This document shows, in pieces, positions 51,523-62,555 of a DNA stretch of 64,000 nucleotides. The notes beneath the pieces are model-generated. The model was not told the origin of the DNA. It ran no database searches and saw only the letters and a list, made by a program, of their open reading frames with translations. How positions within the stretch are numbered: position 1 is the first letter of the stretch; each line of letters opens with the position of its first letter. Source of the stretch: Panorpa germanica (lineage: Eukaryota > Arthropoda > Insecta > Mecoptera > Panorpidae); the NCBI GenBank assembly GCA_963678705.1, contig OY783216.1:8308001-8372000 (forward strand), in the 5' to 3' direction. The position numbers and the translations under genes were made by a program.

Positions 51523-51713
51523 CGTTTCTTTGTTGCGGTACGATTTAGCTAAGAGTTCTTCAAGCCAGATCGCCTGACGGTGCGCTTCCTCTTGAAAGGT
51601 TTTTCCTTGCAGATTTTCATGACGATCGGTACTTCCGGGTCCAGTCATATAGTTCGTATTTAATGCTACAATACGAAGTTTACTTCGTGTTTGTTCGATA
51701 GTGTAGTAGCCAC
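51523..51713 (-). CDS. Internal exon, acid sphingomyelinase-like phosphodiesterase
   Basis: On the minus strand this 191-bp exon is bounded by an acceptor (T-rich tract then AAG, at 51714-51716) and a GTGAG donor (51518-51522). The first two bases complete a split codon; 63 codons follow and the exon ends on a codon boundary. The translation contains GGYYTIEQ, LRIVALNTN, and RQAIWLEELLAKSYRNKET. This order (G-Y-Y, L-I-LNTN, then Q-WL-L before the V-I-G-H-P block) is that of the metallophosphoesterase domain of acid sphingomyelinase and SMPDL3-type phosphodiesterases, lysosomal or secreted enzymes that cleave phosphodiesters of sphingomyelin or nucleotides. The exon stops just before the expected metal-binding HxP segment. 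I could not find neighbouring exons in the window, so introns must be long. It is intact, with no stops. The specific paralogue is not determinable. Confidence 0.75.
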
Positions 51714-51775
51714 CTTAAAAAAATAAAAAATACTTGTGTAAAGAAATTATTTGTGTAACAAATTACTATAATCTA

Positions 51776-51853
51776 AATATTAAAGGTGAAGAGGAGGTAA
51801 CTGTTGAACACATAGTATTGGGATGTCACAACAGGTTAACTGAAGTTTATGCC
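51776..51853 (+). pseudogene. Non-LTR retrotransposon tail, tiny fragment
   Basis: The frame reads NIKGEEEVTVEHIVLGCHN, keeping the His and final Cys of the terminal zinc motif of RNase H-type non-LTR polymerases (pattern CG-E-E-T-H-I-C) but having lost the leading Cys-x-Cys. It is cut off by the family C element starting at 51854 and lies 60 bp upstream of the minus-strand exon, within the presumed intron. Confidence 0.4.
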
Positions 51854-52444
51854 TTAGGCCGTCGACTGATTGTAAACTCGACATTTCGTATTTGTATGTA
51901 TGTATGTATTTAAATACTTTTGAAAAGTATTTGTCCACATCTCTGCTCATGATGTCACCATCAAAAGTATGCAACGTAATTGCACAGAATTGCAGCAGAA
52001 CTTTGCGAGGCCCCGGGGCGGCAGATCTTTGCGAGGCACTTGTGTTTTGTATAATTTATGTAAATTGTAAGTAAGTATTATTGATGATAATTGACGAAAA
52101 ATGAAATTTTATATTGGAAGTTTTATAAAAGTTAACAAGCACAAAGACGACAAATATTAATAATGATAAACTAAGGTACATGAATGCCTTTAAAAGATAT
52201 ACGCAGTGACTCTAGTTTTAAAAGAACGAGGCGCGAGAATGTGAGGCCCCTACAAGAGCGAGGCCCCGGGTGGTTGCCCTGCTTGCCACCCCCTAAGGCC
52301 GCCTATGACCCTCGCACAATGCAGCAACAAAGCCGTCTGAATACGAGCATTATGTAGCTCTCATAGTGGAATCATATTTAAGCGAATACAAAAAAAATAC
52401 ACCTAAATACACCTTAAATACACCTGTAGTGTGCGACAGGCCTA
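51854..52444 (+). mobile_element. Repeat family C, copy 3, with nested G+C-rich insert
   Basis: The left end TTAGGCCGTCGACTGATTG and the right end GTGTGCGACAGGCCTAA (ending near 52444) are roughly complementary. The portion 51888-51980 matches 32281-32372. Inside, 51995-52315 is much richer in G and C and contains GCGAGGCCCC twice. The part CTTGCCACCCCCTAAGGCCG at about 52279-52298 looks like the terminus of a zinc-finger hAT-type element, so a second transposon probably sits inside the first. No intact coding frame. Confidence 0.55.
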
Positions 52445-53294
52445 AGACTAGGTTTTTATTTCAAATGCGTGATGTCACAATAACGGAAAATGAAATTTGT
52501 GTGACGTAATGTGTAGATGACGCCTAAGTAGTGGTTTTTGATGCAGTTAACATTATCTTTCCTAACATTTCAATACGTGACAATTTACAGATAGCTTTTC
52601 GTAACCGTCGCATCGCGTCGGTCGAACAGTTGTTGTAACAGTATTATCATAATAACCTAATCGCGTTTCCTAGTGCTCTCAATTTCTTACGAAGTTAAAC
52701 ACATTACAAATATAGACACATTTTATAATGCAAGTAGTTCAACTCAATAATTCCTTCGTTCTGTACTTTTGTACTTCTGTCCTAATATCGTTTCCGATAA
52801 ATTCAATTCCACTTTGCATAAAGTTCAGAGTTGTGCCTGTAATTACATAATCGATATTCAAGTACTGTGCTATATACTATTCTATTCCACCGACAATTTA
52901 CATATTATTTAGACTTTTAGCTGTAGAACGATGTTATATATATATGGTAGAGGTGCTATAGAGTCCACAATATTATGTAGAAGTATACCTTAACTCCCTG
53001 ATGGTGCTTATCTATAATTAGACTTATTCAGAGGAGAAAAACAACTTGGCAAATTGTAAATTGTTGTGCTTTTCTTATATGATCATTATCTTTTTAATAT
53101 TTATGTCATAAAACTCTTTGAAATATAAGCAGCTCTAAATCACCCGGGTAATATTCTCCGTGGGTACGTACAAGTAATATTAAAATTATATATATGATAC
53201 GGTTGATATAACAAATAATGTGATACGATACGATAGTTATGAATAAGTATACTAGTGCAGCTTGGAATACATAATAAAAGTATGTTCTGCAGCC
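52445..53294. other. A+T-rich spacer
   Basis: No gene or repeat recognised. Confidence 0.45.
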
Positions 53295-53791
53295 TCATTC
53301 CCACTCACTGTTTTGATATTTAATTTACTGTTTTTATGTAATATTTTAATGTAGATTTCAGGTTTTCAGAATAAGCATTCCTAATCACATTCGTGTTTTA
53401 ATTTGAGTTTAGTTAATTTAATTAGTGCGCATGCGTCTTTTGTAATATAAATTTTGACAGTTCGACAGTTGGACAAAATTGAAGGTAAAATAATTAAAAT
53501 TGCTGTTTTTAATAACAATTATTTATAGAAATTGTTTTTATTTCTTTATTTTTGACCAACTGATATTAAACTTCTTTTAAATATGAATTCTACTGCATTT
53601 TGACAGATTGTCACATTTTGGAGGTTATAATATAATACAGTTTTTCTTAATTTAATATTTTTAATTTAAAGCATTGGACCTTGTAAGGTTCTAAAGTACT
53701 TGTAAAGTACTGTGAATGATCACGCGTATTGCCATTTGTTAAACAATTTAAATTAAATACAAAATTAAATTAAAGCAATGAATGGGAATGA
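53295..53791 (+). mobile_element. MITE family G, second full-length copy
   Basis: Left terminus TCATTCCCACTCACTG at 53295-53310, right terminus CAATGAATGGGAATGA at 53776-53791 with two changes from the perfect inverted repeat. The body follows 26122-26639 closely. Non-coding. Confidence 0.85.
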
Positions 53792-53956
53792 TATTATATT
53801 TGTTTATTTAATTTTTTATTTTAGAATTTGAGGGGATTTTAACGACATGTTCACCTGAAGTTATTCTATTTTAGTTAAATTTGATTTATTAAGGTTAAAT
53901 CAGTTAGGAACACAAGTACTTTTTTAATTTCTCATGAATTGTTTGAAAGCATGTCC

Positions 53957-54052
53957 TTTAGTTCACCACTAATGCTGTGTTTTTTCTTCAATGAGTTTGA
54001 TATTGTGGGCAGGTTACTAGGAGATGATGGACTGTTACTTGCGTCTGATAGT
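53957..54052 (+). repeat. Repeat family D, forward copy
   Basis: A 37-bp core within this stretch (TGATATTGTGGGCAGGTTAC and onward to GAGATGAT) is identical to the reverse complement of 59042-59135, with weaker similarity on both sides. In one frame both copies read EFDIVGRLLGDD, so it may derive from a coding transposon, but no family is recognised. Confidence 0.6.
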
Positions 54053-55597
54053 TACTTAAATAAATTGAATCCTATATTATATTAATTATTAAATTTTATT
54101 TATTAATTCTGTAAAATTCTAATAGCTTGTTAATGAAGTATGTCATTAATGTTGTCGTCTAGTTGTAAATTTAGTCCTATCTGATGAAATTGATTACTGG
54201 TGTGTTTTGTGGTGGATTGTCATCAATAATGCGTTCGTTTTTCAAAAGCTTTTATCTATATCCATCTTAATTCGTTTGTGATTCATTTGTTTTGTTTCAT
54301 CGCAAATTTAAATTGGTCCTGTCTCTAATAACTATAGCTAAGAACCGCAAAGATATCAAGACACTTTTTTCTGATATTTCCACATATTTATTTGATAGAT
54401 TCGTTTGATAATAGAGAGAGAAAGACTTGACAGTATCCGAGTTTTTCCAGTTTACAGTCGGGCCCGGGCGTGAAGTACTCGTATATATCAAAGTATAGCG
54501 TTATTATACATTCATACGGTGTAAACTACGTATTATATTTTACGACGAGCTGAGTGCAGTTACGTGTCGTATGTCAGTTATCAAACACGATATTTTGTAG
54601 CTGTCACTAAAAACGATTTGTACTCTATAGAACAAAAAAAAAAAAAAAAAAAAAAAAACAGAAAAAGAAAAAACACCAATAAAAATATTCAGTGTCGTAT
54701 TTATTAGGTACAGAATCATTTGCATGTCAAGAATAAAAAACTGAAAACAAATTCAGCTCACGTAGTAGGATTCAAAGCGCAGTGAGGTAAAAATGTAGTT
54801 ATTGTGATATGATATGCATGAACTCGTGGACGTGAGCCGGTCAAATATAACCCAATATATTTTATATATAGATTTATTAGTGATTTAAAAAATTACAAAT
54901 AGAGTGCCTTATTTTTGCCACATAGTCCAGCTTATAACAGCACATAGTTTCGACCGCAGCGTCGTCTTTACATCATTCCCCTTCTAATGCCTCCTTGAGC
55001 AGCGTAAACTTAAGGTAATCACATACGGATAAGGTTTTACTGTAAGGTGAGTGTTCAAGAGGTTGCCAATGTAATTTAGTGAGTATATTACAAGATAGAG
55101 CTACTGCATACCGATTCCTGTGTCGTTTGTTGCGTTGCAATCTGGGTAACAATAATGGGGCGATTGTTTTTCACAAACTCATGTACCTACGACCATTTTA
55201 AAACTCCTGAGTCCAATCAAACACTTGTGTTTCACTCAGAGTAGCATCATCGAACTGTGATTGAAGTCGTGTCAAAATTTTCTATGATTTCAAAGCTTCG
55301 TTGGCGATCGCATTGCTTCAATGTCAAAAGCACCTCTTTTACTTCTAAAACTGTTAGGCGCTACTGTCGCACATTGTCTAACTATAAATGCATTCTATTT
55401 GCATTTATTGAATACGTTGATTGATTGAAATATTACATTCAAAAGCTCTGTTATTATTTTCATACAATACTTTTACAAATCCAGGAAAACAACAAGTTCT
55501 ACTATATGTCAAACCAAATTATGTTATTTGAAAGTGATGTATATATTGCATTAAAGTAAAAAATGTGAAGTATATTTCAGTAAGTATACTTTTGAAA

Positions 55598-55598
<1 letters not shown>
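54053..55598. other. A+T-rich spacer with poly-A run
   Basis: An A-run of about 25 lies at 54634-54658, with no recognisable retroposed body next to it. No gene seen. Confidence 0.5.

Positions 55599-55691
<93 letters not shown>
55599..55691. repeat. Compound (CA)n(TA)n microsatellite
   Basis: CA repeats at about 55599-55620 run straight into TA repeats to about 55691. Apparent open frames here are repeat translation only. Confidence 0.95.
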
Positions 55692-55696
<5 letters not shown>

Positions 55697-55993
55697 TTCA
55701 TGTTATTTGAAGTAATATGATTTTCTGTTGGTAAAAAATAAAATTTGTCAGGTACGGTATACGTAGTAATACATTTCAGCATTTTTCTCTTGACATAACA
55801 ACTACATCTGGCGGATAACGAAGGTACTTACGAAGTCATCTTCATGTTTCTAGTATTGTTGTAAGTTTGCGATAAATCAAAAATATGTTTTTAAAAGAAT
55901 TTCTCTTGTGTATTTGAATTTACCAAGGGATTTTCTTATAAATTTAAATATTTCTTATTTCCAACGTAAATCTATTTGTATAAAACAGTAAAG

Positions 55994-55994
<1 letters not shown>

Positions 55995-56024
<30 letters not shown>
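55995..56024. repeat. (TA)n tract, left of the Helitron-like element
   Basis: An uninterrupted TA run, continued on the other side of the element from 56365 to about 56418, as if one TA microsatellite was split by the insertion. Confidence 0.9.
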
Positions 56025-56361
56025 CTAGCTGTCCCGGCCACGCGTTGCTGTGGCTAACGTTTTTGTCATATTACATTACATAGCGCCATCTATTGAATAT
56101 TTACTCAATCTAGTCAACAGAATATTTACTCAATCTAGTCAACAGATGTCGCCATCTTTTAAAATCGTTTGGAGCTAACAGATAATTAATAGACAAATAA
56201 TTTGCAATAAGATAATATTGCAATCATAAATTGAGATGTAAGCTATCCTATCTTTCCAGTTGGATCAAACTGCACACGGTGTACAAATTTGATTAAAACT
56301 GGTTAAGTAGTTTAGGAGTCCATCGCGGACAAACAACGTGACACGTAATTTATATATATTA

Positions 56362-56364
<3 letters not shown>
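56025..56364 (-). mobile_element. Complete Helitron-like non-autonomous element
   Basis: Read on the minus strand, the element starts TCTTAATATATATAAATT at 56364 and ends CTAG at 56025, lying between A and T of a TA run. Just inside the CTAG end is a hairpin with arms GCCAC/GTGGC (56037-56041 and 56050-56054). 5'-TC, 3'-CTRR, a 3' hairpin and A|T insertion are the Helitron signature. The text (GTGTCACGTTGTTTGTCC, TGGACTCCTAAACTACTTAA) is of a type I recall from many arthropod genomes. A 25-bp unit is tandemly duplicated at 56095-56144. No Rep/helicase coding. Confidence 0.7.

Positions 56365-56418
<54 letters not shown>
56365..56418. repeat. (TA)n tract, right of the Helitron-like element
   Basis: The continuation of the TA microsatellite interrupted by the element at 56025-56364. 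Confidence 0.9.
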
Positions 56419-56421
<3 letters not shown>

Positions 56422-57092
56422 TATATTAATTTACCATTCATTCAGCAGCTTCATTCAATAAAAAGTCTATAATTCCTTTATATTGAAATATTAAAATAAT
56501 TACTTCTTTCATAAAATTTTAAATCAATCTGGATGAATTCGTGTCCTGTGGACAAAAAGGAGTCCCTATTACACCTGTCATAGTCTAACTTTCTCTCTCT
56601 CTCACTCTGTGTCACTCTTTTCCTAAAATACACAAGTCCATTGTCATAAAATGATAATGATACCCTTTATTATCCTACGTGGGTGTCAGTGGGTGGCGGG
56701 AAGAGGAAGGGATGGTTATACTTTACCTTTATTCATACGCTCACGTTCCAATTATAGGGTTAAATTGAACCAACAGCTGACACTGACAGTGTCATGCTTT
56801 AGTGATAAGATTCTTAGTCAGAAACATCAAAGTTACAATCAGAATTGCTTAAACGGGTTGAAGGTACCCATATTTAGATTTATTGTTTTATGTTTTGATG
56901 TGGGTAAGTAATATGAAGGTAAAAATAATCGCTTTTAATGTAATATGATGATGACATGGTTTTAAGCAAAGTTATATTTGTAAATCGATGTACGTAACAT
57001 TAAAAATACAAATATACTATTTTATTACTTTCTGTAACTAAGATCGCCGTTCATTTAATCTTTAGGGCTACTGTCGGCCTACTCGACACTTC
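56419..57092. other. A+T-rich spacer
   Basis: No gene supported; the frame at 56651-56911 has no recognised domain. Confidence 0.45.
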
Positions 57093-57137
57093 CTACAAAC
57101 AATTTGGATTCGAATACGATATTCTAGAACTCGACCT
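57093..57137 (+). repeat. Repeat family F, forward copy
   Basis: The partner of 47921-47990 in the opposite orientation; contains TTCGAATACGATATTCTAGA. The copy is shorter by about 16 bp. Confidence 0.6.
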
Positions 57138-58606
57138 GGTATAGGAATCAACATTTGTGAGATGTAGGGTCACTTATGAACAACAAAAAGAAAAGAGTAT
57201 CCGTTTCAAAGGCATTTTGGATTAAAAACGAAGGCAAAAGTTTCATAAGCAAAAATACATTACCGCACCCCATAAACTTAAGCTTTAAAAAACGAAATTT
57301 CTTTTCCTGAACGTACCTAAATATATTTTCAACCTGTGGCAAAAGAATGAACAAATAATCAAAGTAATATAATATATTAGTTAAACTAAAAAATAGAAAA
57401 ATATATTAATTTAGAGCGGGATTTTGTTTTATCATCCAAACATGAAACAAAAATTACTGAAACGAATTATTGAAACGAAAATTTGGTAATTTTGATCCGA
57501 TATGAAGATGAAGATGAAGAAGAATGAAAAGCAAACTTTCTTTGTATACATAAATGTATAAATCACCATTAAACTTTCAAACCCCATAAAAGAACTTCTT
57601 TATATTTATTACACAAATAATAAAAATTTGGTTATCATTTTATATGTTACGATGGACACCCTGTGCTTCTCTAATAATTCGTTCTTTTATATAAAAAAGA
57701 AAAAAATTCAAAAGTTATTCATATTGAATATATATTACATCTGCGTTTCGGCGTTAACGAGCAGCGTTGCGACGATGTAGAAGAGGAGGAAGGAGGGTGA
57801 GGGGGGGGGGAGGGTGAATACAAGAGTATACGGAAAGTGTGAGGCGTTGAGATAGAAGTATATGTATTTGAATGTGTGTGTGTGTAGATATAATAAGTTG
57901 AACTTGCCATAAACTTTTCCTATTACAATATGAAATCAGGTGGAAGGAACTTAAAGGTGAATATCGTCGTGATTAACGAACGGATGTCGGATTAGCAGAA
58001 CGAATGCGATTAAAAAATAATGAGATGGTAACTGATTCTGTTACTTTATAAAACTTTTCGTACTAATTAATGTTATAGATTGTTCATATACTTTATCTCT
58101 GTCTAACATACTAGTGTATATATACTATTCCTCTCTCTATCCTTCTTTAGTAACACATCGAATATTTGCTTGAACTTTAAATTTATATTTGAGGAAATTA
58201 ACAAAGCGTCATGCAGTGTGATTCAAAATTTTTATGCGTAATATAGGTTTTGTGTATTAACACGTATGTGTGAACACAAAGTTCGGGCTCATTCGGCAAA
58301 AATATGTATCCGAAGACTAGTATTTTCGGTTTAGTGTTGGTAAAATATGACATCAAAACATAACCTACAATGCTCAGTGTGAATGTATCTTTTACCTATA
58401 ATTAACAATTTTTGCCTTGTATCTATGTAATAGTAAACAAGTCACTATAATTACCTAACTCATATTTTATTTAAATGAATATGTGAAATGAATCAATGCA
58501 ACAGACAATTTAAAAAAGCCCTCTTCAGACATGGAATTGGACATAAGAAGTTAACGCATATGCATTTAAGGGTGGGTAGGTCTCGATGGCTAAATAAAGC
58601 ATATAT
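57138..58606. other. Spacer with G-quadruplex-like tract
   Basis: At 57794-57815 the plus strand has GGAGGGTGA, then ten G, then AGGG, meeting the usual four-run G-quadruplex pattern. A possible mariner-type terminus (GGACACCCTGT) is at 57654-57664. No gene recognised. Confidence 0.5.
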
Positions 58607-58761
58607 TCTCTAATTTTTTTCTAATATAATAAATGAAATATTTTATCTAAACTCTTTAACATATCAAAGATAAACATTTGACAAGTATTTTGTGAAATTT
58701 TCATATCAAAATATTAAAAATTCAGTCATTGGGAGCTCATTTCATGCGACCCCTCAGAATT
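58607..58761 (-). repeat. Repeat family E, reverse copy
   Basis: The reverse-complement partner of 46565-46719. Confidence 0.7.
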
Positions 58762-59041
58762 TGCGTTGTTAGTATAACTCATGATAGATAGATTCATCTG
58801 ATATTGAAAAACCAAATTATTTCTGTTAGTAGATATGTATATATAGATTGTGCTTTGTCGAAAGAAAAAGAAAAATTTGATTTAGGGCAGAAATGTGTAC
58901 AAAAAGGTACAATTTTTGGTATAATTTGCACCACATATTGTAAAAAATAAATAAAATCTTTCGTCATAGCACGAGATTTACACAAATGAGATATATATAT
59001 ATATATTCATTGATAAAACTACAGCTCCACATTGCAACAAC
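58762..59041. other. A+T-rich spacer
   Basis: Nothing recognised. Confidence 0.45.
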
Positions 59042-59135
59042 TGTCAGACGCAAATGACGGTTTATCATCTCCTAGTAACCTGCCCACAATATCAAACTCA
59101 ACGCACAAAACACAGCAAAGTGGTTCATCTATAGA
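59042..59135 (-). repeat. Repeat family D, reverse copy
   Basis: The partner of 53957-54052. A 132-codon minus-strand frame (59019-59417) runs through it; beyond the shared EFDIVGRLLGDD piece its translation shows no known domain and I do not call it a gene. Confidence 0.6.
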
Positions 59136-59768
59136 AATGGTGCTAAAACATATAAAAAAATAATCATATTCATTCTTGCTAAGCTTAAGTTTGACGTTTC
59201 TAGTAACTATAATCCCAAAGAATTCCTTTTTGCCCTGTATGTAGAATGTATAATGTATATGCATAACAAAGTTTCTTCTAACTTTATCGAAAATATAATT
59301 CGTATAAACCGAATAAAATAAACACAATAAAATGATACACAAAAATTTTACAGCAGAGTTGAACATTTCGCGTTTTGTGTTGAGGAATATGAAATACTCG
59401 TATACTGGAATGTGCAAGTAAGTTGCTGTGCTCCTATTTCCAACACCAGAGAAAAATAAAATTATAAGACGGAAAACAAACAGAATACGAAATTAAGTTC
59501 GTTGTGGTGGGGTTATATGTTAAATAAATTTAAATGAAAGTTGTCTCGTAAGAATTTCTCTATAAAGTACAGCATAAAACCAGTGACGGACTGGGTTGGT
59601 TGATAGCTCATGCCAATAGAAAAATACGGCTGTCTGATACAGGGTGTCTCAAAAGTAGGACGTCAAACTGACACTAGAAGAAGACCAACTTAAATTAAAT
59701 AGCTTAATAAGAGTTTGAGGGAGACAATTTGAGCACTTAATATGTAGGCTGAGTTTAATTTTTTTAAT

Positions 59769-59877
59769 AAACCTACATATGGTTTATACACCGTACCATA
59801 TGTAGGTTTTGAGACAACTTTAGGGTGTCAATATACAAGTATTTACAGACTTACAGCTGGGTATCTCGAATTCCGAG
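59769..59877 (+). repeat. Inverted-pair arm with nested 15-bp hairpin
   Basis: Positions 59794-59877 are the reverse complement of 62556-62640 with one substitution and one single-base indel. In addition 59769-59783 (AAACCTACATATGGT) is the exact complement of 59795-59809, with an 11-nt loop. The sequence ACAGGGTGTCTCAAAAG at 59639-59655 upstream resembles a mariner-type terminus and could mark an outer boundary. Confidence 0.85.
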
Positions 59878-60779
59878 GTGAACTTACTATAATGACTGGG
59901 CTATTACATTTGTAGCAGCCAAAGAGATAAAATAACGACATTAATGCTACGACCGACAGTTATGTGCAAAGTAGTAGTATGTAATGCCGCAAAGATTAGG
60001 TAAATTAAACATCCTAAGTGTTACTGCTTTCGAGATATTATCAGTATAATATTGGTTACAATCAATAAAATATTACAACTTTTATAAGTGCGGCTCTGCG
60101 TTCAACACAATAGGTCGTATCTCTCAAAAGAATTCGTCGACCAATAAAATAACTAATGAAATGTTTAACAATGTTACAATGCACAAAAAAATGGTGTCAA
60201 AAAAAAAAAGGATCGTTCAGCAAAGATAAGCAATGTATTCGTGTCAGTTTAATGGCTAAAAACAGACAAAAAACACACGGAAGAAGAAGAGAAGTATAAC
60301 AAGTAGGAGAACAGGACATTTAGGACCTCACCGTCCCGCACCCACAACCAAAATGTGTGTATTTAATTCCTCGTAACTTGTACAACAAGGTATTGATCCA
60401 CCACCAATGTGAGCCTGAGCCTGAGTCAGAGTCTGAGCCGATGAATTATAGGATAGGACAGAGTCCGAGTGCAGAGTATGATGGTGTTGTAAGGATGGTC
60501 TTAGCTGTATCGGTGTTACCTGATGTGTATAAACATTTTTAGAGATAAAAAATAAAAACAGGTGGGAAGCTTTTGAGTTATAAGCGGCGCATAGATTAGT
60601 TTGGTTTTATTCTGGTACTAAAGCAAGATAATGAGCAGAAAATTTACTTGCAAATATTTATTTATATAATTAAATATATTTATCTGTACATTTAATATAA
60701 TTAATATTTATTATTTTTGTACATAAATTGTTTAATTGTCTTATTTGTCATAATTGTCAATCATACAGTCATCAAGCAG
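59878..60779. other. Spacer with a short GAGCCT-type repeat
   Basis: At about 60409-60440 GAGCCTGAG-like units would encode alternating Glu, Pro and Ser. It is low-complexity; no gene is supported. Confidence 0.45.
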
Positions 60780-61240
60780 TAAGTAAATTAATACAAAATT
60801 AGACAACAACATTTATTATGTCAAAAATAAAATAAAGAGGTTAATAGATAAGGGCCGAAATATTAACCTAATTTGGATACCGTTATATAAGCGAATTAAG
60901 GGATATGAAAAAGCTGACCAAATGGCCAAGCTAGCTGCTCCTTGTAATAACTATATTTCATATTTTATAAAATCAGATATGAAAGCTGAATTAGTTAAAC
61001 ACAAGTGGGATAATTCTGATAAAGGTAGAGAATTTTATAAAATACAATCAAAACTGAAGCGTAATCCATGGTTTGCCAAACTAAAATGGCCAAGAAGATT
61101 AATTACAATGACCTTAAGGCTAAGAATGAATCATACTGGAGCTCCAAAACATCTAGTAAGAAACAAAATCATTCCAAACTCTAAATGCGAATGTGGTGAA
61201 GAGGAGGCAGATCCTGTCCACATTCTGTGGCAATGTTAAC
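60780..61240 (+). pseudogene. RNase H and C-terminal zinc motif of a non-LTR polymerase
   Basis: The frame open from about 60787 to the TAA at 61237 reads NINLIWIPLYKRIKGYEKAD, then QMAKLAA, which is the end of an RNase H domain (pattern I-L-WIPGH-GI-GNE-AD-LAK-A). After a linker with WPRRLITMTLRLRMNHTG it ends in CECGEEEADPVHILWQC, the Cys-x-Cys...His...Cys motif closing many insect non-LTR polymerases with RNase H (I-type and relatives). The domain normally removes RNA from the RNA:DNA hybrid during target-primed copying. The catalytic His of WIPGH is replaced (WIPLY), and GNE is GYE. The start, endonuclease and reverse transcriptase are missing, and a frame break lies near 60784. A 5'-truncated, dead copy. 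Confidence 0.75.
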
Positions 61241-62555
61241 ACCGCCTTTTTGATTGAGAAACCGAAATTTATAACAGCAGTAGCCATGATCAGATCATTC
61301 TTGTTGTCTGAATATAAAGTATAAGAAGAAGCAGAACAATATTTGGGGCGATAAAAGGCTACGTGCCCAGGAAGCCCGAGAAATTATATATATATAAAAA
61401 AAACCATGTACGGTGAAAACCACAACTGTTTCCGATATTTAGGCAGCAGTATTAAATTTGAAATAAAAACTAAGTACAAAAACATTGCAAGAAACGCATA
61501 CTCTGCTCTGTGATTAAAACATACAATTTAAGAATGAAACATAAAATTAAAACAGTAGCTGGGAATGACACTTTAATGTATAATCCAGAAAACACACAGT
61601 ATTAGTTGATGAATACAGTTTTGGTAACGACCGGGACGTAGCATAAATATAAAAATAAAAAACAATGAGATTTTCATTTCATCTTCGTCTTTATCTGGAA
61701 AATGTATTATTCAAAGAAGATACATTAAAGTTTTATAAATAAAAAATAAGAAAATAAACGTTAATGCTTTCTGCGAGATTAGGTGGTGGAAATCATTTGG
61801 ATAAATAATGCAACACATCGCGGTTCTAGAAAAGCTGGAAAATGAAAGCCAGCGTTGTGAAAAACGTCTTGAAGTGTTCGCTTACTTGCGACTAATGATC
61901 CAAGCTTGACGATTTATTTAAATTTAATGCGATTTTTATATCATTTGTGTGACAGTACCACCGAGTGTTATTCCGGTGGATATTCAATTTATTGTTGCGA
62001 AATTATTTTCCGCTTGTGTCATAAGAATTTATATGTAGAATAATAAATACGCGTTTAATAGATTAAACTGAGCTAATATTCTTCTTGGAGTATCCCGTAG
62101 CATTGAAATATTGGGTAATATAAAACCTTTCATCCACTTCCACGAAACGCGTCTCTCTCTCCCGCCTTCCCTTTTCTTTTATCAATGAGAATAACTCTCA
62201 TATTAGCATAATCCTGTAGGTAACTCGTTAAAATATAAATTTTCGAATGTTAAGGAAAAATAAATTAAAAACGAAATTAATTAAAATATTTTGGACAAAC
62301 TAATATCATAAGAAAATTTGTTTAATAAGAGAAAGAGAGGGAGAGAGAGAGAGAGTTATCTGAAAGATAAATGAATTGTTTATTAATTTATCTAACTTTT
62401 AAGAAAATGGAAAACTCAAACAAATAAGAAATAAAAAGTTTTTTTTTTTTATTGAAATACTGAGAGATGAAATGAAATGTGCAAAATATCGTCTGCTGAT
62501 TAAATGGAAAAACGTGTTTTTGGCCCAGTCATTTAAGCTTAAATTAGGTAAGAAT
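61241..62555. other. Retrotransposon 3' side and spacer
   Basis: The first about 150 bp after the polymerase stop may be the element's 3' untranslated region, ending near a TATATATATAAAAAAAA run at 61386-61402. A (GA)n microsatellite is at about 62333-62356. No further gene. Confidence 0.45.

Noticed and set aside
55519..55782. Minus-strand frame with Tyr-Ile and Cys-Val repeats
   Set aside because: Pure translation of the CA/TA microsatellite.
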